Assembly: GCA_947044365.1 (NCBI GenBank)
Contig: OX345636.1
Span: forward strand, 15,549,115 to 15,613,114
From: Petrosia ficiformis
Taxonomy: Eukaryota > Porifera > Demospongiae > Haplosclerida > Petrosiidae
DNA length: 64,000 nucleotides
Reading direction: 5' to 3'
Positions 11,769 to 22,927 of this stretch are shown one piece after another. The notes under the pieces are model-generated. The model ran no database searches. It worked only from the letters and a program-made list of their open reading frames with translations, and had not been told where the DNA came from. Positions within the stretch are counted from its first letter, which is position 1; each line of letters begins with the position of its first letter. The position numbers and the translations under genes were made by a program.

Positions 11769-12707
11769 TCACAGCAAGAATGATACAAACAAAATGTAGT
11801 TTAGTACTGTGAACACAGCAATAATGGAAATAGATACAATGTCAGATGTTTTAAGGTCCTTTTCAAACTGTGAAGCAATGACAGGTGTTATTATCGTGAT
11901 GCACAAAAATGTTAGTGGAAAAGTATAAATAATACTTGTTTTTATAGCAAATTTGCAATTGTTGATTGACTGGTCGATTTCTTTAAAGACACCACAAATT
12001 TTAAGCATAAGAAGTATGTAAATAGTGTACATTCGTACAACCAAAATAATCACAATGATTATATACAACTAGGTTTAACAATTTTACTTAGTTGACCTAC
12101 AAAGCCACCATGAATTTCCTCAAACTGATCAACAAATTTAAAATAATTTGCAATGACAGTGGACAACATAGCAAGTTCTGTCATGTGTTTCAAAATAGTC
12201 CAACAGATTTCAAAGACCAGTTGCTTTGATTGTGTGGTCTCATTGTAAAAAGAACTTGTGGTCAGAGTAGTTATAGTACCAATAGCAAAGAACATTAAGC
12301 GAAGTCCAATAAGAAAATATGCAATGATGGTTGCTTTAATTAAGGAATAGATAAACATTAGCCACAGGAGCTAAAAAAATAAATAAGAATCCAACAACAA
12401 GTAATATCTGTCTCACTCTGTTTTGTAGGTTTTCACACCTACTGATTAACTTGCAGTGGCAGAGTAAAGCTAGAATCAGTATAGTGTCAAAAATCATATT
12501 CCAAAATGGAGAATATCTGCTCAACAAAATAAAAATTTCTTTCACAGTTGTTCCATTGTCAAATTCGCTTGAAGATACACTTTGTGAGCTAAAACATACA
12601 AGCATAAAGACTTCCACTACTATACCAAGAAAAAAATTGACGCCAGCAAAATGCCAGTATTTCTGTGACATAGCCATGTAGAAATGACTCAGAACCTGTC
12701 TGTTCAC
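11769..12707 (-). pseudogene. Multi-pass membrane protein, frameshifted
   Basis: Three consecutive minus-strand frames overlap by a few codons (12707-12336, 12358-12059, 12068-11769). Each is dense in hydrophobic stretches, about six or seven potential membrane segments in total over roughly 320 residues. The frame changes near 12345 and near 12063 without visible splice signals, so the simplest reading is one gene with two indels. Sequence error is an alternative. Charged loops such as CENLQNRVRQ separate the segments, as in seven-helix receptors, but no family signature such as DRY or NPxxY is visible, so I do not assign a family. No paralogue exists elsewhere in the window. Confidence 0.5.
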
Positions 12708-12719
12708 TAGGTAAATTTA

Positions 12720-13735
12720 AATTATATAGTTATATAATTATATCCTGCTGATAAAGCACTCTTAGACAACAAAAATAATGACATCATTGACATGAACATT
12801 TGTTTAGGTACACCTACATAATTATTGTAATTATAGTGATATAAAGCAAATATCTCCCTGCTATACCCTGGACCGCATTTCCCACCTAGCAGGCTTCACC
12901 CTCAATCACAGACATGATCTATTTTGAGTATATTATACTCAGAATAATGGCCATAGCCAAGATCATGCACCAATGAACAAATTCACATCATGGTAGCAAT
13001 AACATGAACAAGAGAAAACTATCACAGTCAACATGAAGCATACATAAATAACGTCAAAACGCATACCCTTATCACATAAACTCACACTCATCACATGAAT
13101 CATAACTGACACTCTCATGACACATATTTACGCCCTCGTGACATAAATTTAGCTACTCTCTCAATTAAAAAATATAATCGTCTGAATTTGGCAATGATAA
13201 CACACGATAATCCCATTTTTGATATCTGGCCGAGGCCAATTATCAAAAAGATGATTAATTGCACATGTAACTACTACTAACTAGACTAACTTGTGACAAC
13301 AGAAGCCATTTTCTAATTTGTGCATATGCCGGATGAACGTAATTTTGTCCGTAATTTAATATGCACACAGTGACATAAATGTTTAACACACATCTGCACA
13401 AAACAAATAAAGTATTTTCTACCTTCAACACTGGAGATAATCAGTGTTGAAGTGACCTCGCTTTTGCATCTAGGTAATAAAATTTTGTAACAAGGAGTGC
13501 ATCAGAGTATCACGTATGCTGCCTCCAATCCCATATATATACGAAACAGTTATATATATATATATAACAGCTGATGTATCGCTAAAATGAGAAAACGTCT
13601 AGGAAAATTGCATGTGACAGATTTAGGAAGACTTGTCAACCACAAAAAATCATAGTGTAACTCTAGACTACAGAACATTCAAACACTCACCTTGCTGTAT
13701 TTCTGCAATAACGAACAACTATTCTGGTATCTGTG
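12720..13735. other. Noncoding AT-rich spacer
   Basis: I see no gene. The stretch contains simple AT-rich runs (for example around 13550-13568) and nothing recognisable. Confidence 0.4.
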
Positions 13736-13741
13736 GCTTTC

Positions 13742-14563
13742 TTAGAAGAGGCTTTCTGAGGTGAGGTAGTAGCAATTGGAGTGGAGTAGCCTATTACTCT
13801 TTAGGCATAATTTAAGCCTGAAAGATAGGACTTGGTAGTTTGGTGTTTCAGGCCTGAGATAAGTGGCAAGGCAGCAGAGGGAGCGCTCAGAAAGGGAGAA
13901 TACTGGGGAGATCTTGAACATCTTAACCCTTATAATGCTTGGCTGAAATGCTGGAGTTGGATTAGGTAGAAAAGAATAATAGGCAGCAGAATTAATTGGG
14001 GAAAACCTTGCATGTCCTGAATTGAGTGCTGACACCACTGCTACATTTCACAGTGGCAACATACCGCAGATCCCTGCTAATGGGGACCCAATGCAGACTG
14101 AGAGAGCTGCTACTGCTACTGTAGATACCAGTTCCTTTGTAGCTATGTTCTCTTCTTGCCAGTCTGGTTCCCATTGCATTTGAATCTAGGTCCCACATCC
14201 CCATGATCCTGAGGTATCTGATAGCATGAATACGGAGTGGGCTTGGTATGGTTCTGCCATGAGACTGATTCCATTCACCCACTCTAGGAAGATATTCCAC
14301 AACTGAGGGTCCATTTGTGCTAGGCAAGTGGAGGTTGAGGCAATTGATAGAGAGCCAATAATTTCTTGGAGGAAGGTACAGTCTGGGCCAATGACAGAAG
14401 CAGTGTGATTGAGGGAACCAATGAGTGACTGGAACTTATGCTTTGTACATGATTCTAATGTGTAGTCTATGTAGCGATCTTGCTTTATAAACATATTGGG
14501 TGGCACCTTCCATTGAATAGGTTGGCTGCTCGCTGTCTTTCTTATTGCGTTGTGTAAGGACAC
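13742..14563 (-). mobile_element. DIRS-like retroelement fragment (RNase H to start of recombinase)
   Basis: On the minus strand the frame 14563-14186 contains KFQSLIGSLNHTAS and TFLQEI, then LWNIFLEWVNGIS and SDTSGSWGCG, which fits a DIRS-type RNase H. The overlapping frames 14327-13992 and 14038-13742 continue it. The last carries FSLSERSLCCLATYL, resembling the N-terminal core-binding part of DIRS tyrosine recombinases. Two frame changes show decay. The 5500-6330 fragment covers the same RNase H part. No split repeats or intact recombinase are visible. Confidence 0.6.
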
Positions 14564-15522
14564 CCCGTTAATATTATTAAGTAGTATTTAAATACTTACA
14601 GTTTACACAAATGGAAAAATGTCCCAAACTTGAAGTTTTTACTGTGGATAATTTAAATGGAATAAGTGCCAGTCTCTTCCTTGGCATCACTTATAACAGC
14701 TTCCCTTCACCTTAATTGCATTCTCTTGACAAATTAGGATCACTATGGTATATATATATATAGGAGGAAGGCTACATTCTTGACCACATTTCCACATATA
14801 TATACATCTTTATGGGTAAGGTTCTATATAGCTATTAGGCACATTAATTATTTATATTGAATATTCCAAAAACTATTATAAATAATTATTATGTTTATTT
14901 CTCTGTTCTGAGTAAAGTTCAGCATTCATAGTTTGGCATACACAGACTGATGCTCATTCAGAGGTTTGGAACGTTTTTACATCAATTATTCATCCAGAAA
15001 TCTACTAGACTATTGAGTCCATGGTCTTCCAGCTAACAGATATATATATATATTATTATGTTGGCGAATGTGGATATGCAGGCTTACTATGTTACTGGTC
15101 ATTTGCTGCAACTGTAGGTGCAGGTGTAGGTATAGGCGTAGGTGTAGTCATCCTTCGCTTCACTTCCCTGCCTTCATGGCAAACCTCCTTTTATTTCACA
15201 GCCCTTCTGCTGTTATTGTGGGCTTACTTCTTGGGTTTTTAATATTTATTCCGCCTTGTTCGTGGTTACCTTCTGATAGTAACGTCTTATCATGAAAGCC
15301 GTCATAGTACAAAAAAAAACAAGGAGATGCACCCCAATCAATTCAGATATAAGTATATATAGAATCTTGTTCATAATTAAATGAGTTTAGATTGCACAAC
15401 ACATGCAATTAGATATTTATGGTAATAATAATTATGTATATGGCGTTATGCTCACCACAATTATGTAAACTGTTATCATAATATTTTGAATTTGTGAATA
15501 ATTATAATCAGGAGTCCATGAT
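14564..15522. repeat. Left part of block B copy 1; no gene
   Basis: From about 14755 the sequence parallels 43868-44400, sharing GGAAGGCTACA, the CCCTTCTGCTG phrase after TTTTATTTCACAG, and AACTGTTATCATAATATTTTG. It ends where the P-type transposon begins. The TTTTATTTCACAG phrase resembles a splice acceptor and is followed in both copies by a short Leu-rich frame. That could be a decayed exon but cannot be supported alone. Confidence 0.6.
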
Positions 15523-15619
15523 AGAAAAAACGTAAGAGGGAAGGAGTGTGAATCGCCCACGCTGTAACGAGGTTTTGTATCAGCGATGTCTCGCTAGCGG
15601 ATATACTATTTTTAGAAAG
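15523..15619 (+). repeat. Left terminal inverted repeat of the P-type transposon
   Basis: All 97 bp match the reverse complement of 19904-20000. Similarity continues inward with small indels for about 45 bp more. The repeat probably carries the promoter of the plus-strand gene, whose ATG lies 76 bp inside it. Confidence 0.95.
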
Positions 15620-15695
15620 TGCTTGGCCAGCAGAATGACCGCACCTCCAAGATACAAGATCGATCACCACGCCCGACGAGACAACGTGAGTAAGC

Positions 15696-16871
15696 ATGCC
15701 ACCAAAGAAAAAGAAAAAGACGACAGCTAACAAGTTCTTGAAACCAGACAAACTGCGCATGATTGCTGTCTTGAAAGAAGAAACGTATGTCGATGTATAC
15801 GAGAGAAGTGTTAGGGAAATTCAGGCAGGAGTTCATCTAAAGCTCTACGAATCTCGTAGAAAGTTTGTCAAGGAGCTGACTTGTGATTCAGAAATTAAGC
15901 AGTTGTTGACAAAACTCTTGGAAGCGATGGTGGAGAAATATATAGTCTTACTACAGAAACATGTGAAGAGAAAGGGCTTTGCACATTTCCAACAGGCTTG
16001 GTTGTGCCATATCAACGAGTACTTCACTGAACCAATGAGTGGGGCCCCTAGCACTAGTACTGATGCTGGCTCCAGTGGGGCCAATCTCCACTCAATATGG
16101 AAGGATATTGTAGACGAAGTTAAGAATAATCCCAGTATTGAAGAGCAGAGAATAGTAGTTTCAACCATGGCATACACAATATATGACTTGATGTCAGAGA
16201 AAGTGAAAGACCATAAAGTAGCACTAGCTGTCAGTACGGAGACTGCATCTAGTGATAGTTCATTGGTAACCAGGTTCAGTGAGAGTAATGTAAGCCTTCA
16301 TAGGTATGGTGGTTTTGCCCTGCACACTCTTCTTAATAAATACGCCTCTCGAATCGATACAGTCTCAACTTCCCGCTCTGGCTCTCAAGAAGATGAAATA
16401 ATTCTTTCAGTACTGAAGCAGCTTAAAATCAAGGACAGTACCCAGATGTGTCAGCTACCTGATGGCATACACTACCTTAATCGAGGTGGACTTGATATTA
16501 TGAACATGTGCATGCTTCCGTATCTCAGGGCTGTCATTGAAAAAGTTTCCTCACTAAGAAATGAAGACATGTGTCAGAAGAAGGTCAACATAATTATGAT
16601 AGAAATTGCTTCCAAAGAGGTAGATGATGATGCTGACCTTTTCCGCACATTTGTGAAATGCATTCATGAAGCAGGTGTTGATGCTCCAGCAGTTGCCAAT
16701 GTTGTTCCAAGAATAAATAAAGAACTGTCTAAAAAGATGTTTCATGCCCGAGTTAACGAGTTTATGACTGCATCAATTGAGATTGAGTTAGAGAAAAGTG
16801 GGAAAGCTGTACAGGCAGAACAGAGCTTGCGGGATCAGCTTAAAACCTTTAGTGGGTTGAAAACACGATGA
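15696..16871 (+). CDS. Transposon-encoded 391-aa protein, resembles P transposase C-terminal module
   Basis: An unbroken 391-codon frame lies just inside the left inverted repeat. It starts with a basic tract (MPPKKKKK) that could be a nuclear localisation signal. Residues about 205-220 read YGGFALHTLLNKY, and residues about 255-280 read LPDGIHYLNRGGL followed by LPYLRAVIEKV. In many P/THAP9-like transposases a similar pair (Y-x-G-G/A-x-hydrophobic-LL, then RGGL) lies in the C-terminal helical part. The facing transposase gene ends before that part, so this gene may supply it as a separate protein. That role is inferred. No zinc finger or catalytic motif is seen in it. The frame is free of stops, unlike the neighbouring transposase. 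Confidence 0.8.
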   Translation: MPPKKKKKTTANKFLKPDKLRMIAVLKEETYVDVYERSVREIQAGVHLKLYESRRKFVKELTCDSEIKQLLTKLLEAMVEKYIVLLQKHVKRKGFAHFQQAWLCHINEYFTEPMSGAPSTSTDAGSSGANLHSIWKDIVDEVKNNPSIEEQRIVVSTMAYTIYDLMSEKVKDHKVALAVSTETASSDSSLVTRFSESNVSLHRYGGFALHTLLNKYASRIDTVSTSRSGSQEDEIILSVLKQLKIKDSTQMCQLPDGIHYLNRGGLDIMNMCMLPYLRAVIEKVSSLRNEDMCQKKVNIIMIEIASKEVDDDADLFRTFVKCIHEAGVDAPAVANVVPRINKELSKKMFHARVNEFMTASIEIELEKSGKAVQAEQSLRDQLKTFSGLKTR

Positions 16872-16918
16872 TCACATAACATATAATACTGCATTTTTGT
16901 ATAATCACTTAATTATTA

Positions 16919-16924
16919 TTTATT
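16919..16924 (-). terminator. Polyadenylation signal of the P-type transposase
   Basis: AATAAA on the minus strand, about 40 bp past the inferred stop codon at 16963-16965. Confidence 0.45.
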
Positions 16925-16962
16925 TGTAATCAGTCTAGTATCATTGGTTATGGTTATATTTT

Positions 16963-19858
16963 TTAGTTTATATTTTTAATATCAGTTCTATATCCCTTTT
17001 CAGAATATGGATTCTTGATATCTTTTTGAGTAATTAGAGAAGAAAGAGAAGTAGAATAGTAGCAGATAGGTTTCCCCCTGATATGTATTTTAAGGAGCTA
17101 AAAATACTTTCGATAGCACTTCCATTTACTCGAATGGGAGCTACAAAATAACCTTTGTGGTCTATCAAAAAATCTTCACATAAGCCTTTAAATCCATAAA
17201 ACATAATTAGGAGTAGGTCCCACGTCTATGGAAAAAAAAAACGGTGCACATGAACTAAACAGCATGTGTGTTAAATTATGTGTGTATTTTTGGTGAACAA
17301 TGCATTATTATCTGCACCTGCCAAGCTAGGAACACAGTTTGAAGTGGATTTCTGAATTTAATATCTAATGATCAAAGGGAAAAAATCAATAATCTCCTTT
17401 TTAAAAAATTAGTTTTAACTGTGATATTTTACTGAATATTATATACATGTACCATTATTACCTGGTTTCTCTTGAAGTTCTCCTTTCCATCTGAAGAACC
17501 AATTCATGCCTTCAGATATGTTGGTTAAACATTGGCTATCACTGGATGAAATCATCTCATGAGAGAGAATTCCCTTTTCAAATATTAAGTGGCATGCTTC
17601 AAGATACTCTGCTGTAATCAGATCAGATTTTCCAATTAATGCACCTTTCTTATCCACCAGCTCTTTAATTGCAGCAATCATATATGGTTGCTGTGTATAA
17701 AAAAATTAAAACAAGCATTTCAGTATTCTAGTAAACGAACCTGCATAATTTTAGCAGGTAGAACATTTAATCTCGTCCAGGAGTCCCGCACTACATGAGA
17801 GAACTTCAGTCCAGGTACACGTCTGCTAATACCACACTTAGCTCGATTTAAGTCAGATTTGTACACAGCCTCAATAGTAGACCATCTGAAATTTATTCCA
17901 TTCTTCATAAATTCCTTTGTACCTTGCTTATCATTCTTTGAGCTATACAATGCAGCAATCATGCTCTTTAACTATATTCAAAGAATAACGGGAAACATCA
18001 CGCATGAATGTATAAGTACAATCTATTTACTATGCATGTGTTATTAATCAACAAACCTGATGAGAAGGGCAAACAAGTAAATGAACTCGCTTTCCATCGA
18101 ATGGTGATTTGAACCAAGGCCGACTGATATCAGCTTCCTCGTTGTTTGTATAACCACACAGCAGCTTCAACAAGCTCATATTGCTACTAGCTCCATCACA
18201 AAGTAATGCCCGAACGCCAAACCCAAACTGAGTAAATATTAGCATTGTTCGGATTACCATTGAATGAAGCGATGTTGTCTCAAGGGATGACAAACTGTTA
18301 AAGTATGGTCCAACTACATCAAAATCTGAACTCAGATCCCGCCACAAAAACTGGACGACATATGCTGTTTTTTGACATTTTTCATCTACACACAATCCCT
18401 CGTACACGTCATGTAAACTAATGAAGTCCTCTGAGGACATTGAGAAGCCAATGATAGCAGAGTTACTGCTGTTCCATATCACACATGATTGAACCTATTT
18501 AAAATATTGAATACATTATTGTATTAGCATAATTATGTTATACTTTTATTTTACCTTCACTTCATCCCACATGAGAACACCTTCGCCTACTGGTTTAGGA
18601 AACCCAGTTTCAACTCGCTTCTTTTTAAATTCCTCATACTTCTGAGCCCTTTCAAACATTGCCTCTTCACATATTCCTGGAGTACTGGAATACTTGTACA
18701 TATAGCCCCTAAGCGTCTTATCACAAGGAAGTTGTAATAGGCCAAGATCTTTCAAGGCATGATAAGCAGTAGGGCTCCTTGAAAAGACTGACAAAGCTGC
18801 ATTGAAAATTAAAACAAAAATACATGCATGACAAATGACTTAATTGAAACTATATCAGTAACTATGTCCACTAACCCATTCTAATGGTTACCGGAGACCA
18901 TTTATTTGATCTGTTACCAGTAGCTGTATAGGGAGGAAAAAAATGTCAGTACACAAAATTTGGCATCAGTCAAAGCATGATGCATGCTGCCGTCATGGTA
19001 CATACTTTATACTTACCATTATTCTTTTGATTTTCTAAAAATTCTTTCCAGTCACCAACATCCTTCTCCCAAATTTTCTTAACAGCACATCCCAGTCCAT
19101 GGCGTACAGAGTCGGCTTCAGCAAATATTTCATTTAGTTTTTTATTACCATCAGATGAATCACAAATTGAATTCACTAAATGGCCAATTTCATTGTTCTG
19201 TACATCATTTGCTGATAAACGATCAATTCTTTTAGAAAAATACTCCACTTTGGAATGAAGATTGTGGATTGTTGCTCTCATGTTATCGAATCGACCTTGT
19301 TTTAGAGGATGTGGGCTTATAGATTATAGTACAGTCAACATCTCGTACAGAATCAGGTGGGCAATTGACCAACACTGCTCTACTCACATCATATCCAATG
19401 CTTGCTTTGAAAGCAGAATAATTTTGAATACCTCTACAAACAACCTTACTTTGATCTGCCAGAGTATTTAGCACAGGCACAATCTGGCTAGATGACAGTG
19501 GGTGTTCAACAATTCCTTCCTCAAGAGCCTTATCCAATACAAGCAGTGAGAAAGCTCCATCTTCTTTGACCACGACTTTCATGGCATCATAAGGTCCAAT
19601 TTTACTGTCATAACATCTTAAGTTGGGTACCACCACAAGGAATTCCTTCAGTTTGTTAGCCTCCACCTCGGCTTTAATAAGCTGCAGGTTGAGTGAAGAA
19701 TACGCCGATTCTTGAGCGATAAAACGCTTCGTTTCTCCTAAAATAGAAGTACTTCTTGTCACCTCTCGTAAACGATCTCTAATTGGAGTGGCTGTAATAG
19801 AATTTGAACGAATAGCAGCCAATCTAGGTGACCTTCGTGGAGTTGAAACAAAAGCCAT
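16963..19858 (-). CDS. P-element/THAP9-like DDE transposase, eight exons, two frameshifts
   Basis: Exons were inferred from splice signals and phase: 19858-19017, 18923-18876, 18796-18555, 18494-18057, 17971-17741, 17690-17462, 17364-17318 and 17225-16963. The total is about 780 residues. The family-typical phrases run in order: SPVTIRM joined to ALSVFSRSPTAYHAL; WDEVKV with the first catalytic Asp (18564-18566); CDGASSN with the second Asp (18195-18197); FDGKRVHLLVCPSHQ; VPGLKFSHVVRDSW; AWQ joined to TWDLL; and NGSAIESIF with the catalytic Glu (17109-17111). No N-terminal THAP zinc finger is visible. An indel near 19310 and another near 17055 break the frame, so this copy is probably inactive unless these are sequence errors. 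The transposase should bind the inverted repeats and move the element. Confidence 0.85.
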
Positions 19859-19903
19859 GTTTTCGTGGAGGTGTGGTCATTTCTGGCCCACGTGGCCAAG
19901 CAT

Positions 19904-20000
19904 CTTTCTAAAAATAGTATATCCGCTAGCGAGACATCGCTGATACAAAACCTCGTTACAGCGTGGGCGATTCACACTCCTTCCCTCTTACGTTTTTTCT
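19904..20000 (-). repeat. Right terminal inverted repeat of the P-type transposon
   Basis: This is the exact reverse complement of 15523-15619. The transposase ATG (19858) lies 46 bp inside it. Confidence 0.95.
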
Positions 20001-20666
20001 TGGCACTGGCCCCATTATTGCCCTATACATATACATGTAAAATCACTGTATGAATCACTTGAGGCACATTAAAACTTACTTACCTTAACCCTTTGAGCGC
20101 GATGCGCATATATATATGCGTAGCTTTCGCTTTAATTAAACGCGGCGCGCATATATATATGCATGCAACTTTTAGCGACTTCAAACAACCCTTAAACTAT
20201 CTTAGAACTATTTCAAACCTTCCATACATCTGTATCTGGCTTATAACTAAGTACCTACCAAGTTTAAACTACCATGTTACTTCCATGAAAGACTGTGAGC
20301 AGACAGACTCGACGAAGGAGACGGTCGACGCCCAACTTTCTAGAAAGTGAACGCTTGTCCTGACTTACCTGCTGGGAATAGCTAGCTATAACTTACACTG
20401 TAGCTGGAGGAGACATCTAGCTTCTGTAGAATCACTTCATTTGGGGCATGCATACAACTGTGTAGATACAAAAGCCAAATCTCGAGCAACAACAAAAACG
20501 GTAAAAATCACGAAGGAATTGAGAGGAAGCCATCTGATAATGTTGTGGTTTTTTTTAATCAAAACGTCCTGTTCTATAAATAGAATTTATAGCCATAACA
20601 ACAATACAGAGCTAATAAAGCTTATCAATATGTCATTATTACACCATCCGCGTTTTGTGCATAGTA

Positions 20667-21153
20667 GGTCAGTGCACTTTTGGTTCAAGCAATTTTCATT
20701 TACATTGAAAATTGATTTTGCTAAATTTTCTGTTTCTTTCATGTTATAACTCATATCTTACAAAGTTTTAAATGTACCATTTGCTTCCGCACTGTAGACA
20801 ACTATCACTAAAGTCTAAAAATGAATTATTACAGCATCATTTTGTTATCACTTGAAATTGAATTTTAAATTTTGAATTTTCATTTCATTTTTGTTATCAC
20901 TTAAAATTGAATTTTAAATTTTAAATTTTGATTTCATTTATTTTAAATTTAGAATTTTGATTTCATTTTTACATCACTACTTATCAGACTTGTTTAACAC
21001 TTGGATTTTTATTAACTAACAATTATAGAATACAGTAATGAATAAAATGAATAGAACAAAATATGAAATAATACTGAATAATAATCAGTCACATGACATT
21101 TAGTCACATAAATATGAAATAATAATGAGTCACATGACATTTAGTCACATGGG
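20667..21153 (+). repeat. Left long terminal inverted repeat of the integrase-type element
   Basis: The repeat pairs with 24895-25300. The outer 240 bp are almost identical. Inner differences are small indels and a tandem duplication of the phrase GTCACATGACATTTAGTCAC (near 21090 and 21130) present only in this left copy. Confidence 0.9.
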
Positions 21154-21246
21154 GAAAATATTATAATAGAGAATGATTGTAATAAATTCTTAGGCTCTTT
21201 GCACTGAAACTACATGCAATTCAGGCTCAAGTTGACTACTGCTCAA

Positions 21247-22577
21247 CTACTGAAAGTCATCAGAGTCATTGTCGGGTACTTCGAGTGGCTGATGGAGAGG
21301 CATATTAGTGATAATTACAGCTTGCTGTTCCAGATCATCATCATCATCATCATCATCATCAGCAAACAAGGGGGAAATACTGTGGAGGAAGTCATCAAGA
21401 CCATTTAATCTGGATGTTTCTGGTAGACCTCGTTCATATCGGCACAAAGGGCAATTACGTGCTCTTCCTTCATTTCCACTATACCATTTGTCTACACACC
21501 TCTCACAACCCAATAGATTTTTGCAACAGCGAGTATAAATTACAGGAGGAGTGATTGGCGATATTTGACATATGTGGCATTTAAAGGTTTGCTTTAACTG
21601 GATATATAACCCCGGTGGTAGTTTCATGCCCTTTGTTAACTTTAGGATTTGTCTTATGTCAAAACGGAGTGAAAGAATTTCTTTCATAATGACCTGATTA
21701 TGTTTACTAGGAGTGTTGTCATCACTATCACTGTCAACTGCATATTCCAGTTGTTTCATGGTACTGGAGGAAGATATATCTTTAAATTTTCCACTTCCTT
21801 TTCCCTTTCCCTTTTCTTTTGCCTTTCCTTTGCCTTTAATAACTTCACATGCCTTCACTGCAAATATTTTTCGACTCCCAACTCTCCAAAAGTAAAGTCC
21901 TGAATTAATTTTAAAATGTAAAAATATTTATAGCTAGCTCTGTGATACTTTAGTTATACTTGCCTTGTGTTCCACTTGAATCCTCTACTTGTAAGCCATC
22001 GGATGTAACCAGCACATATTCTTCACCCTACTTCTGTCTGATAACAGATGAAACATACATAACATTTGCCGTAGCCTCTGTTACACTGACGAATGTTTGT
22101 CCAAGCTTCTCAAACTCTCTTTTTCCACCAGAACATTTTGAATAAAATGAAGCTTTAACAATTTTCACAGAAACTGATCCACTCTTCTTGGAACTGAACG
22201 TTGGTCTTTGAGATGGTTGCCAGCGAATATCTGAAGATGACGTCTCTACTGCAGAGAGTACTAGTGGGCTTGCTTTAGTAGCTGGCGATGCTTTAACAAC
22301 GAAAGAAAGTATGGTATCACCTACATCAGATGAAAAACGAAAGCTATTCCCAGATGAATCAGGGAAAAATGCTTTTGGCCCAAATTCTTCTTGCAAGTAT
22401 AGAGTACTTTGGTCAACCTGTGAAAGAAGATTATGGTTCTAATCAGTGTTTTTATGGTCAAACTTATTAATTTAAAATTGTACTTACATCAAAAAGAGTA
22501 GCTACTGAGTGAGGGGTGACCTGAGATAGAATAACCTCAACAGGATCATGGTCTTCGTAAATGAGTTGGACTGACAT
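21247..22577 (-). CDS. RING-finger protein encoded by the integrase-type transposon
   Basis: Three exons are inferred: 22577-22488, 22417-21964 and 21899-21247. The first intron is GT-AG; the second appears to be GC-AG (GCAAGT after ACACAAG). The product would be about 400 residues. The N-terminal two-thirds has no recognised domain. A Lys/Gly/Glu-rich linker starts exon 3. Then comes a RING-like finger with CHIC, RCCKNLLGCERC and CPLC, typical of E3 ubiquitin ligases. The C-terminus has an Asp run encoded by a (CAT)n tract at 21336-21362. An in-frame TAG about 60 bp before the end of exon 2 interrupts the frame (after VIRQK), so this copy may be null. It probably helps transposition or counters host control; that is inference. 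Confidence 0.7.
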
Positions 22578-22927
22578 TGTGACCAGAGTGTAACAACCAC
22601 GTGGCCACTGCAATTGTGGGTAGCCGGGTTTCGTCCCCAGCCGCACCCCCTTTAAACTCGGCGCTGTCGGCGTCAGAAGTTTGGAGGGGTATTCCAAATT
22701 ATTATAACCACACCCACCTTGATCAAGCATATAATTGTGAGGTGTGGCTCAGCATCACAGATGCAACTGAATGCAGCTTCTTTGCAACTTTCTGGACCTC
22801 CTAGAGCAATCTGACACTCACCTCAACCTTGCTTACCAATTACTGCAAGCACAGCATCCACTCAAGTCTGCAAGCGAACGGGATACCGTAGATTAATTGT
22901 CACGCCCAGCACGTGCAAATTGCAAAG

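Larger units (their letters stand above)
15523..20000. mobile_element. P-superfamily DNA transposon, apparently complete
   Basis: The element is bounded by 97-bp perfect terminal inverted repeats beginning AGAAAAAACGTAAGAGGG. It contains two genes that read inward from the ends and converge near 16.9 kb: a plus-strand 391-codon gene and a minus-strand transposase in eight exons. No clear 8-bp target duplication is visible at the ends (TCCATGAT on the left, TGGCACTG on the right). The element lies in block B copy 1. The matching place in copy 2 (about 44390-44490) has no such element. Near-identity of the ends suggests recent activity. Confidence 0.9.

Noticed and set aside
12451..12681. Plus-strand frame opposite the membrane gene
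   Set aside because: It is a shadow of the minus-strand hydrophobic coding sequence.
15021..15295. Leu-rich frames after TTTTATTTCACAG, with relatives near 44090, 30630 and 49330
   Set aside because: They could be decayed exons encoding a membrane segment, but the frames are not preserved across copies, so I only mention them in other entries.
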